Shown: positions 55,226 to 64,000 of the stretch, piece by piece
How positions within the stretch are numbered: position 1 is the stretch's first letter
How the letters are laid out: each line of letters begins with the position of its first letter
Assembly: GCF_020329485.1 (NCBI RefSeq)
Contig: NZ_JAGKJI010000015.1
Coordinates: 1 to 64,000 of the forward strand
Source of the DNA: Bradyrhizobium cenepequi
GTDB taxonomy: Bacteria; Pseudomonadota; Alphaproteobacteria; Rhizobiales; Xanthobacteraceae
Direction: 5' to 3'
Length of the DNA stretch: 64,000 nucleotides
The notes under the pieces: model-generated
Told to the model about the DNA's origin: nothing
Seen by the model: the letters and a program-made list of their open reading frames with translations, nothing else
Database searches by the model: none
Program-made: the position numbers and the translations under genes

Positions 55226-56017
55226 ATGCGCATCGCGACGTGGAACGTCAATTCGATCCGGCAGCGGATCGAGCCCCTCCTCACCTGGCTGAAGGAGTGC
55301 TCCCCCGATATCGTCTGTCTGCAAGAAATCAAATGCACCGACGAAGCCTTTCCGCGGCTGGAGATCGAATCGCTCGGCTACAACGTCGTCACCCACGGTC
55401 AAAAGACCTTCAACGGCGTTGCGCTGCTGTCCAAGCTGCCGTTCGACGAGACCAAGTCGGGCCTGGCCGGCGATGATGAGGATGCCCACGCCCGCTTCCT
55501 CGAGGGCGTCGTCACCCACAAGCACGGCGTGCTCAGGATCGCCTGCCTCTATCTGCCCAACGGCAACCCGGTGAACAGCGACAAATATCCCTACAAGCTC
55601 AAATGGATGTCGCGGCTTCTTGAGTATTCGAGGGACCGACTTAAAGCAGAAGAGCCACTGATCCTTGCCGGCGACTTCAACGTGATCCCTGCGGCGCTGG
55701 ACGTCTACAACCCGGCGGCCTGGCTCGAAGACGCTCTATTCCGCCCGACCACCCGTGAAGCGTTCCAATCCCTGCTCGGCCTCGGCTTGACCGACGCGCT
55801 GCGCGCGGTCACCGATGCGCCTGGTCAGTACACGTTTTGGGACTATCAGGCCGGGGCGTGGCAGAAGAATTGGGGCTTGCGGATCGACCACCTCTTGATG
55901 TCGCCGCAAGCCAGCGACCGGCTGATCGATGTCGGGGTCGACAGCTATGTCCGCACCTGGGAAAAACCATCAGATCACGTGCCAGTCTGGGCCGATCTCG
56001 ACTTCGAGGCCGCCTGA
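55226..56017 (+). CDS. xth: Exodeoxyribonuclease III
   Basis: The product has 263 residues from MRIATWNVNSIRQRIEPLLT. AP-endonuclease motifs: VCLQEIKCTDEAF (metal Glu), ILAGDFNVIPAALDVY, RIDHLLMSPQA and SDHVPVWADL (catalytic His). It repairs abasic sites and 3' blocks in base excision repair. A longer in-frame opening upstream, antisense to the RND adaptor, is not part of it. Confidence 0.97.
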   Translation: MRIATWNVNSIRQRIEPLLTWLKECSPDIVCLQEIKCTDEAFPRLEIESLGYNVVTHGQKTFNGVALLSKLPFDETKSGLAGDDEDAHARFLEGVVTHKHGVLRIACLYLPNGNPVNSDKYPYKLKWMSRLLEYSRDRLKAEEPLILAGDFNVIPAALDVYNPAAWLEDALFRPTTREAFQSLLGLGLTDALRAVTDAPGQYTFWDYQAGAWQKNWGLRIDHLLMSPQASDRLIDVGVDSYVRTWEKPSDHVPVWADLDFEAA

Positions 56018-56045
56018 GGCGCGACGAGCTGTTGAGCTAGTTGGA

Positions 56046-56885
56046 TCAGTCCCGGCGGCCCTGCACCCAGTGCTCGAGCATCTGCAGCGCCATCGCGCGG
56101 TCGTCATCGGAGGCCTTGGCGAACGCGCGGTTATAGCTTTCCTTGATCCACATCTCGTCAGGTCCGGCGCTGTCGCGGGCGAGCGTCAGCCACATCAGGC
56201 CGCGGGCCCGCTGCGGCGGCAGCCGGTCGCCATTGAACAGCATCTGGCCAAGCAGCGCCTGGGCCTGATGCTGACCCTTCTGGGCCGCAAGTCCGAGCCA
56301 TCGTGCGCCATAGCGGAAATCTTCCCGGGAGGCGTCCGGCGTCTTCAGGTAGAGCCGGGCGAGGTCGTACTGGGCGTCGGCATTGCCGAAATAGGACGCG
56401 GCGTAGGAGAACATCTCCCGCGCCCGCTCGGTATCCATCTTGATCTTCGAGTTCGGGATGCCGTTGAGGTAGTAGCGTCCCAGCGCGACGAACGCCTGGG
56501 CCACGATCGTCGCCTGCGGCGCCGAGGGGCTATCCTCGGCATGCGCATTGGCGATGCGACTGAAATATTCGAAGGCGCGCAGGTCATCCTGGGCGACACC
56601 GTCGCCCTCGGCATACATCCGCCCCAGCTTCCACTGGGCGATAGGATGACCGCCCTCTGCGGCAAATTGCAGCGACGAGAAAGAGGTCGTGGAGTTGGCG
56701 GGGTTCGCCGCGGGCGCCGGAACCGCCACCCGCTTCAATACTCCCCCAGCACTGGACTGAGGCGAAACTATCGGTAGCGTAGCATCCTGCGGATTGACCG
56801 GGGCGCCGTCGAATGCGAATCCAGGGCCCGCCACCGGAATGGCCCCTAAAATCAACGCAATAATCGTACGCTCAAATGTCCGCAT
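56046..56885 (-). CDS. Sel1-repeat periplasmic protein (ExoR-like)
   Basis: The product has 279 residues from MRTFERTIIALILGAIPVAG, a signal peptide. Sel1/TPR-like helical repeats follow: FAAEGGHPIAQWKLGRMYAE, FSYAASYFGNADAQYDLARL, LGLAAQKGQHQAQALLGQML. Rhizobial ExoR, a periplasmic inhibitor of the ExoS-ChvI system, has this design, so that is a reasonable analogy, but Sel1 proteins are many. The start codon lies inside the end of ilvD (14-base overlap), so it follows ilvD expression. Confidence 0.82.
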   Translation of the reverse strand: MRTFERTIIALILGAIPVAGPGFAFDGAPVNPQDATLPIVSPQSSAGGVLKRVAVPAPAANPANSTTSFSSLQFAAEGGHPIAQWKLGRMYAEGDGVAQDDLRAFEYFSRIANAHAEDSPSAPQATIVAQAFVALGRYYLNGIPNSKIKMDTERAREMFSYAASYFGNADAQYDLARLYLKTPDASREDFRYGARWLGLAAQKGQHQAQALLGQMLFNGDRLPPQRARGLMWLTLARDSAGPDEMWIKESYNRAFAKASDDDRAMALQMLEHWVQGRRD

Positions 56886-58596
56886 AACACTGTTTCTCGT
56901 GCGCACCACCTGGATGGGTGACCGCGCCATCCACCGCAGGCCCGACCTGCTGGGCATACTTCCACAGCGCACCAGATTTATGGTTAGTCGCGCGAGGGGC
57001 CCATTTGGTCTTGCGTTCGGCGAGCTCGGCGTCACTCAATTTTACGTTAAGAGTGCCGGCCACCGCGTCGATCTCGATGATGTCGCCGTCCTGCAGCAGC
57101 GCGATCGGTCCGCCGATCGCGGCTTCCGGTCCGACATGGCCGATGCAGAAGCCTCTGGTGGCGCCCGAGAAGCGGCCGTCGGTGATCAGCGCGATCTTAC
57201 CGCCCATCCCCTGGCCGGTCAGCGCCGCCGTCGTTGCAAGCATTTCCCGCATGCCCGGGCCGCCCTTCGGCCCCTCATAGCGGATGACGATGACCTCGCC
57301 CTCCTTGTAGGTCCGCTTCTGGACCGCCTCGAAGGCGTCCTCCTCGCGGTCGAAGCAACGGGCAGGACCAGTAAACTTCAAATTCGACATGCCAGCGACC
57401 TTCACGATCGCTCCTTCCGGCGCAAGATTACCCTTCAAGCCGACGACACCGCCGGTAACGGTGATCGGCTTGTCCGCAGGACGGACCACGTCCTGGTGCG
57501 GATTCCACTTCACGCTTTTGAGGTTTTCGGCGATCGTTCGGCCCGTCACGGTCAGGCAATCACCATGCAAGTACCCGTTATCGAGCAGCGTCTTCATCAG
57601 CAGCGGAATGCCACCAGCTTCAAACATGTCTTTGGCAACATAACGGCCGCCCGGCTTCAAATCCGCGACATAGGGAGTCTTTTTGAAGATTTCCGCCACG
57701 TCGAACAGACTGAACTTGATGCCGCATTCATTGGCGATCGCAGGCAGATGCAGCGCAGCGTTGGTGGAGCCGCCGGAAGCTGCAACGACGGCCGCCGCGT
57801 TCTCCAGGGATTTACGGGTGATGATGTCGCGCGGCCGGATATTCTTGGCGATCAGCTCCATGATCTTCTCGCCGGCGGTGGCGCAGAAGGCGTCGCGGAT
57901 CTCGTAAGGCGCCGGCGCCCCGGCGGAATACGGGAGTGCAAGCCCGATCGCTTCGGACACGGTCGCCATGGTGTTGGCAGTAAACTGGGCGCCACAGGCG
58001 CCGGCCGAGGGACAGGCCACACGCTCGATCTCGTCGAGATCGGCATCCGACATGGTCCCCACCGAATGCTTGCCGACGGCTTCGAACATGTCCTGGACCG
58101 TGACCTGCTGGCCGCGGAAATTGCCCGGCAGGATCGAGCCGCCATAGATGAAGATCGAGGGCACGTTGAGACGGACCATCGCCATCATCATGCCCGGCAG
58201 CGACTTGTCGCAGCCGGCGAGCCCGACCAGGGCATCATAGGCATGGCCGCGCACGGTCAGCTCGACAGAATCGGCGATGCATTCCCGCGACGGCAGCGAG
58301 GAGCGCATGCCGTCATGACCCATGGCGATGCCGTCGGTGACAGTGATGGTGCAGAACTCGCGGGGTGTGCCGCCGGCCGAGGCTACGCCCTTCTTCACCG
58401 CCTGGGCCTGGCGCATCAGCGCGATATTGCAGGGAGCGGCTTCGTTCCAGCAGGAGGCCACGCCGACAAACGGCTGGTGGATCTGCTCGGTGGTGAGACC
58501 CATGGCGTAGAGGTACGAGCGGTGCGGGGCACGCTCGGGGCCCTCGGTCACATGGCGGCTTGGCAGTCTTTTCTTGATATTGGTCTTGGCGTCCAT
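56872..58596 (-). CDS. ilvD: Dihydroxy-acid dehydratase
   Basis: The product has 574 residues from MDAKTNIKKRLPSRHVTEGP. Fe-S ligands are in NEAAPCNIALM, LVGLAGCDKSLPGMMMAMV and CPSAGACGAQFTANTMATVS; DGRFSGATRGFCIGHVGPEA is the conserved C-terminal part. It makes the 2-keto acids in isoleucine and valine synthesis. Its 3' end overlaps the Sel1 gene start. Confidence 0.97.
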   Translation of the reverse strand: MDAKTNIKKRLPSRHVTEGPERAPHRSYLYAMGLTTEQIHQPFVGVASCWNEAAPCNIALMRQAQAVKKGVASAGGTPREFCTITVTDGIAMGHDGMRSSLPSRECIADSVELTVRGHAYDALVGLAGCDKSLPGMMMAMVRLNVPSIFIYGGSILPGNFRGQQVTVQDMFEAVGKHSVGTMSDADLDEIERVACPSAGACGAQFTANTMATVSEAIGLALPYSAGAPAPYEIRDAFCATAGEKIMELIAKNIRPRDIITRKSLENAAAVVAASGGSTNAALHLPAIANECGIKFSLFDVAEIFKKTPYVADLKPGGRYVAKDMFEAGGIPLLMKTLLDNGYLHGDCLTVTGRTIAENLKSVKWNPHQDVVRPADKPITVTGGVVGLKGNLAPEGAIVKVAGMSNLKFTGPARCFDREEDAFEAVQKRTYKEGEVIVIRYEGPKGGPGMREMLATTAALTGQGMGGKIALITDGRFSGATRGFCIGHVGPEAAIGGPIALLQDGDIIEIDAVAGTLNVKLSDAELAERKTKWAPRATNHKSGALWKYAQQVGPAVDGAVTHPGGAHEKQCYADI

Positions 58597-59296
58597 CGCG
58601 AACCCTGTTCCCCAGCCTTCTCTGTCTTTGACCCGGGAAATGGTGATCTTCCCTTCGCTTCGCGAGCGCCGTGGCTTTAGCCTTCCGAAGCATGATTTCA
58701 TGCAGGGGTGTGGCTAAAAAGCGGCGCGTGCAAGAGCCGGCCAATTAAGCGGTTAAATCTTAGAGAACTGTTGCCTGAGGGCAACGATCGTTGCCCGGCA
58801 GCAACCATTTAGACGGACTCCAGGCACCCCGCGGGCATTTTTCGGGCACGAGAGCTGTCATGGGAGCAACTATTCTTAGCGAAGATGGCGCGTTTGGCTT
58901 CGCCCCAACTCGCCCTGCGATTCTCGCGCTCCGTCGCTCCTCGGACTCATGCGATGGCAGCAGGCGCCCTAACAACCGGAGATTGTTAGGGCACGAACAA
59001 GCGCCCGTCACTTAGCACATTGCCATCGCGTTGCCGTGCAAGGACCATGATGCCGTCACTTGCGCGTGCTGCTGAGAAGCATCACGCAAGACCAAGCGCA
59101 ATCATCGGCACGTGCGAGGTTCCATCTCCATCAATCCGCAATTCGACGACTTCAAAGTTCCATTCAGTTCAGCGTTTTTTCCGCACTGTGGCCTGAGCGC
59201 GACAGTTGCAATTCGATGCTGTGTTAACCTTAGGTCATTCAAGCCGCACGGTTTGCGACTTGGTTTGTGTCTGATGGTTCGCAGGGGGACCATGGA
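58597..59296. other. 700-base non-coding region upstream of ilvD and the transglycosylase
   Basis: No gene is visible. It carries the divergent promoters of ilvD and the lytic transglycosylase. A perfect hairpin lies at 58966-58992 (GCCCTAACAA...TTGTTAGGGC, 7-base loop), and repeated TTGCC/GGCAAC words at about 58770-58800 can also fold. No ilv attenuator peptide rich in Ile/Val/Leu codons was found near ilvD. Confidence 0.55.
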
Positions 59297-61492
59297 ATGA
59301 ACCAGTGCTTACGTTCGCTGTCTTGTCTCCTCACGGTCGCTGTGCTCGCGCTGTTCTCGACGGATGCGACGGCCCGATCGAACAACAGACAAACGCACAC
59401 CAAGAAGAACCATGACGCGACGACGAAGGCGCGTCAGCAGCGTGATGCCGCAGTCGGAAAACGCGGCCGTGCCAAGCACACCGATGCACGCCGCAAGTCC
59501 AGGGAATCGAAGGATGCATCCGCGAAGGAAGCGCCGACGCCGACACTGTCGGGCGATCTCGCGCTCGTGAAAGACGCGATCGATCTGGCGCGCAAGGCGA
59601 AGACGGAAGAAGCGACGGCCACCAGAGACAGGATCACCGACCCGGCGGGCCAGAAGCTCGTCGAATGGTACATCCTGCGCCGCTCCGAGACGACCGCGAA
59701 CTTCAACCGGTATGCAGCATTCATCGCCGCCAATCCGGACTGGCCGAGCATGGCGCTGTTGCGTCGTAAAGCCGAGGGACGGCTGTGGGAGCAGCGCAGC
59801 GATGCAGTCACCGTTCATCGCTTCACCCGCGATCGGCCCGCCAGTGCCAAGGGCAAGTTCGCGCTGGCGCGCGTGCTCCTGACCGAAGGCGACCGCGATG
59901 GTGCAGAGCGCCTGGTACGCGACGCCTGGCGCTCGCATGAATTGTCGGAACGGCTGGAAAGCGACGCGTACGAGCTGTTCGGCGATCTTCTGACCCGCGA
60001 GGACCATCGCGCGCGCATGGACAAGCGCATCGGCGCCAAGGATCTCGCCGACGCCAGGCGCGCGGCGCAACGGCTTGGCAGCGACGAGCTTGCGATCGTG
60101 AAGGCGTGCGGCGCGGTGGCAGCGAAATCGAGCAAGGCGCTCGACCAGCTCAACGACGTCGGAACTGACGCCCGCAAGGATCTCGGCTACACGCTCTGCC
60201 GCCTGCAGTGGCTGCTCGGCCAGAACAACATCGACGATGCCGCCAGCCTGGTGCTATCAGCCGCGCCCGAGACCATGGCGCTGCAGGACACCGACCAATG
60301 GTGGCGCGAGCGGCGGTTGCTGGCCCGCAAGCTGCTCGATCAGGGCAAGTTCCAGACCGCGTATGACGTGATTGCTGCCGCCGCTTTGCCGGCCAACGAA
60401 TATTACCGCGCCGATTTCCACTCCATGTGCGGCTGGATCGCCTTGCGCTACCTCGATGATCCCGTGACGGCGGCGACGCATTTCGCGCGCATCGACGAAG
60501 GCGCGACCAATCCGATCGTGCTGGCACGCGCGAACTACTGGCGCGGCCGCGCCGCCGAAGCGCTGGGAGAAGAGGACGCGATGCGCGCCAGCTATGAGGC
60601 CGCGGCGCGCTACCCGACCGCCTATTACGGACAACTCGCGCGCGCCAGGCTGGGCCTTGACGCGATCGAGTTGCGTCCGCCCTCACCTGTTGCTGCCGTC
60701 GACGGCATGGCGGCTGCAGACGAGCGCGTGCGCGCGGCCGACATGCTCTACCAGATCGGCGAACGCGATGTGGTGCTGTATTTCGCCGCCGATCTCGGCG
60801 AGCAGAGCACGGATATCTCCATGCTTAACGCGCTCGGCGAGCTCACCGCCCGCCGCAACGACGCGGCCGCCATGATGCAACTCGGCAAGCTGGCGCTCGG
60901 GCACGGCCTTGCGCTTGACTACTACGCCTTCCCAACCATCGGGATTCCCAAACATACCCAGGTTGCGCCCGAGATCGAGCGCAGCATGATCTATTCGGTG
61001 GCACGGACCGAGAGTGCGTTCGACCAGCGCGACAAGTCGCCGGCGAATGCGGTCGGCCTGATGCAGGTGACCCCGGAGGCCGGCCGCGATACCGCCAAGC
61101 GTTTCGGGGTCAGCTATGACTGGGACCGGATGGTTTCCGATCCTGTCTACAATACCCAGATGGGCGCGGCGGAGCTCAGCGCGCTGCTGTCGGAATACAA
61201 GGGCAGTCACATCATGACCTTCGCCGGTTACAACGCCGGCCGCGGCCGCGTCCGCGACTGGGTGAAGGCCTATGGCGACCCGCGCGATCCGGACGTCGAT
61301 CCGGTCGATTGGGTCGAGCGTATTCCGATCTCCGAGACGCGCAACTATGTGCAGCGCGTGATGGAGAACCTGCTGGTGTACCGTGCGCGCTTTGAGAGCG
61401 GCACGGCGGTGGCGACCAAGACGGATCAGCGCGTGGTCACGCAGGAGGTCAACGCGGCGGCGCCGACGGGAGCCGCGTCTGCGGCGCAGTAA
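59297..61492 (+). CDS. Soluble lytic murein transglycosylase (Slt70-like)
   Basis: The product has 731 residues from MNQCLRSLSCLLTVAVLALF, with AGGGGGA 7 bases upstream. Signal peptide cleavage is near TDATA; a very basic Lys/Arg/Thr-rich stretch (about 27-80) follows, then the alpha-superhelical U and L domains, and the SLT domain from about residue 555. Catalytic Glu is in SVARTESAFDQRDKSPANAV (near 572); GLMQVTPEAG and ITFAGYNAGRGRVRDW-like MTFAGYNAGRGRV complete it. It degrades peptidoglycan in the periplasm. Confidence 0.95.
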   Translation: MNQCLRSLSCLLTVAVLALFSTDATARSNNRQTHTKKNHDATTKARQQRDAAVGKRGRAKHTDARRKSRESKDASAKEAPTPTLSGDLALVKDAIDLARKAKTEEATATRDRITDPAGQKLVEWYILRRSETTANFNRYAAFIAANPDWPSMALLRRKAEGRLWEQRSDAVTVHRFTRDRPASAKGKFALARVLLTEGDRDGAERLVRDAWRSHELSERLESDAYELFGDLLTREDHRARMDKRIGAKDLADARRAAQRLGSDELAIVKACGAVAAKSSKALDQLNDVGTDARKDLGYTLCRLQWLLGQNNIDDAASLVLSAAPETMALQDTDQWWRERRLLARKLLDQGKFQTAYDVIAAAALPANEYYRADFHSMCGWIALRYLDDPVTAATHFARIDEGATNPIVLARANYWRGRAAEALGEEDAMRASYEAAARYPTAYYGQLARARLGLDAIELRPPSPVAAVDGMAAADERVRAADMLYQIGERDVVLYFAADLGEQSTDISMLNALGELTARRNDAAAMMQLGKLALGHGLALDYYAFPTIGIPKHTQVAPEIERSMIYSVARTESAFDQRDKSPANAVGLMQVTPEAGRDTAKRFGVSYDWDRMVSDPVYNTQMGAAELSALLSEYKGSHIMTFAGYNAGRGRVRDWVKAYGDPRDPDVDPVDWVERIPISETRNYVQRVMENLLVYRARFESGTAVATKTDQRVVTQEVNAAAPTGAASAAQ

Positions 61493-61516
61493 TCGAGAAG
61501 CGCCGCACGCTCTCAC

Positions 61517-61621
61517 CCCTCATGGTGAGGAGCGCGCAGCGCGCGTCTCGAACCATGAGGCCCCCGTCTCGCTCGGGGCCATCCTTTGAGACAGCCGCTT
61601 CGCGGCTTCCTCAGGATGAGG
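61517..61621. repeat. Dispersed repeat (CCTCATGGTGAGGAGCGC type), copy 2
   Basis: Same word order as 17325-17425: CCTCATGGTGAGGAGCGCGC, CGTCTCGAACCATGAGG, CATCCTTTGAGACAG, CGCTTCGCGGCTTCCTCAGG. It lies between the converging transglycosylase and Bug genes, where its hairpins could end transcription. Confidence 0.9.
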
Positions 61622-61658
61622 ACCTGCTGCCCTGGCAAGACTCGCCGCCGCCAACCCC

Positions 61659-62627
61659 TCAATCCACCTTCACGTTGGCGGCTTTGATCATCGGCCACCA
61701 TTTTGCGATCTCGGCCTTCTGCCACGCGCCGAGCGCTTCCGGCGTCAGCTGATCCTTCGGCGGCATGCGCAGGCCGAGGTTCTCAAGCTGTTTCACGACC
61801 GCGGGATCGTTCAGCGCCTCCACGGCCGCAGCGTTCAGTTTGGCTGTGATCTCCTTCGGAGTGCCCTTGGGCACCCAGAGGCCGGACCACAGCGTCATGT
61901 GGAAGCCCGGCAGGCCGGCTTCGTCGGTGGTCGGGACTTCGGCCGCGGAGGTGACGCGCTTGTCGTCGGTGACGGCATAGGCGCGGATATTGCCGGCACG
62001 GACCTGGTTGATGGAGTTGGAGGTCTGATCGAGCATGATGTCGATCTGCCCGGCAACAAGATCGTTCAAGGCTGGCCCCGTACCGCGATACGGCACATAT
62101 TGCAGCTTGATGCCGGAGACGTTCTCGAAATAGAGCCCGGCGATGTGGCTGCCAGAGCCTGCGCCAGCCGTGCCCGCGGTCGGCGGCGATGGGCGAGACT
62201 TCAACCAGGCCAACAGTTCGCTCAGCGATTTCGCGGGGATCGCATTCTTGCTGACGATGATCATCGGATTGCTCGGCAGCAGCACCACCGGATCGAGATC
62301 GGCGACGAGGTCATAGCCGAGCTTGTAGACGGCGCCGTTGGCGACATGCGTGCCGAGGTGGCCGAACGAGATGGTGTAGCCGTCCGCCGGCGAGCGCACC
62401 GCGCGGCCAACGCCGATCGAGCCGCCCGCGCCCGTGACGTTCTCGATCAGGAGGTTCTCTCCGAGCGAGACCTTCATCCGCTCGGCGAGAATACGCGCCA
62501 TCGCATCCGACGGCCCGCCGGCCGAGAACGGCACGATGATGGTGATCGGACGCGAGGGAAAATTCTCGGCGACCGCCGCGCTGCCGAACAAGAGGACTGC
62601 CAGCATCGCCAGAACTATTCTTCGCAT
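61659..62627 (-). CDS. Tripartite tricarboxylate transporter substrate-binding protein (Bug/TctC family)
   Basis: The product has 322 residues. Signal peptide MRRIVLAMLAVLLFGSAAVA; then FPSRPITIIVPFSAGGPSDA, the Bug ligand loop, and VENVTGAGGSIGVGRAVRSP-type IENVTGAGGSIGVGRAVRSP. The family binds small carboxylates in the periplasm for TctAB-type uptake. No TctA/TctB genes are adjacent, so it is an orphan receptor. Confidence 0.95.
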   Translation of the reverse strand: MRRIVLAMLAVLLFGSAAVAENFPSRPITIIVPFSAGGPSDAMARILAERMKVSLGENLLIENVTGAGGSIGVGRAVRSPADGYTISFGHLGTHVANGAVYKLGYDLVADLDPVVLLPSNPMIIVSKNAIPAKSLSELLAWLKSRPSPPTAGTAGAGSGSHIAGLYFENVSGIKLQYVPYRGTGPALNDLVAGQIDIMLDQTSNSINQVRAGNIRAYAVTDDKRVTSAAEVPTTDEAGLPGFHMTLWSGLWVPKGTPKEITAKLNAAAVEALNDPAVVKQLENLGLRMPPKDQLTPEALGAWQKAEIAKWWPMIKAANVKVD

Positions 62628-62716
62628 CGCTCCCTCCCCTGTAAAAAGCCGGGCTCGGCTTGTTCTTATTTGGACATGGTCAACTCAACAGAACGGTACC
62701 CGCTTTCTCTAATTCT

Positions 62717-63958
<1,242 letters not shown>

Positions 63959-64000
63959 GGTTCGCCGTCCCTCTCGTTACATGTTGAGAACACGCCCATA

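Noticed and set aside
56794..58680. 628-residue plus-strand frame opposite ilvD
   Set aside because: Antisense shadow of ilvD.
58745..58756. CtrA site TTAAGCGGTTAA upstream of ilvD
   Set aside because: The spacer is 4 bases, not the 7 required.

Overview
This window is chromosomal DNA of a high-GC alphaproteobacterium, most likely Bradyrhizobium or a close relative in the Nitrobacteraceae. The reasons are the strongly GC-biased codon use, the gene order (yajC-secD-secF followed by Mth938-like and squalene-synthase-like genes; serS-tatC-tatB-tatA-scpB-scpA-nagZ-SPOR-argS-dgt), SOS boxes of the alphaproteobacterial GTTC-N7-GTTC type, a FixK-type box, and many short palindromic dispersed repeats of the kind seen in Bradyrhizobium. 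No rRNA, tRNA, CRISPR array, IS transposase or phage integrase was recognised.

Layout. 1-1.9 kb: 3' part of a proline-rich autotransporter and a DUF6065 gene. 2-10.1 kb: DNA topology and repair genes (gyrA, ssb, an outer-membrane beta-barrel gene, uvrA); ssb and uvrA each have an upstream SOS box. 10.1-18.1 kb: an accessory-looking stretch with a glutathione transferase, a hemerythrin gene behind a FixK-type box, a decayed copy of the uvrA 3' end, a two-gene cassette of unknown function (pentapeptide/HEAT-like protein plus an unrecognised partner), a HAD phosphatase, two tandem COG3910-type ATPases, a small WYL-like protein and a repeat-rich gap. 18.1-29.1 kb: mixed metabolism and small proteins (PPC/DUF296, acyl-CoA ligase, SPW membrane protein, twin mini-GNATs, DUF3597, DUF2189, MltB-like transglycosylase, DUF1127, trmFO, a kinase fused to an acyl-CoA-ligase-type C-terminal domain, DUF1488).

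29.1-49.5 kb: a long, mostly minus-strand housekeeping block covering protein export (secDF-yajC, tatABC), complex I assembly-like factors, envelope maintenance (degenerate LytM/LysM protein, NagZ, SPOR protein), protein and nucleotide repair or survival (pcm, surE, dgt), chromosome segregation (scpAB) and two tRNA synthetases (serS, argS). 49.6-64 kb: an ErpA-type Fe-S carrier, an amidohydrolase coupled to an RND efflux pair, exonuclease III, a Sel1-repeat protein overlapping ilvD, a large soluble lytic transglycosylase, a Bug-type solute-binding protein and threonine synthase.

The least explained parts are the 11.6-14.5 kb cassette next to the uvrA remnant and the kinase/ANL-C-terminal fusion coupled to trmFO. 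Both are flagged below. Functions are read from recognisable motifs only; no database search was possible.
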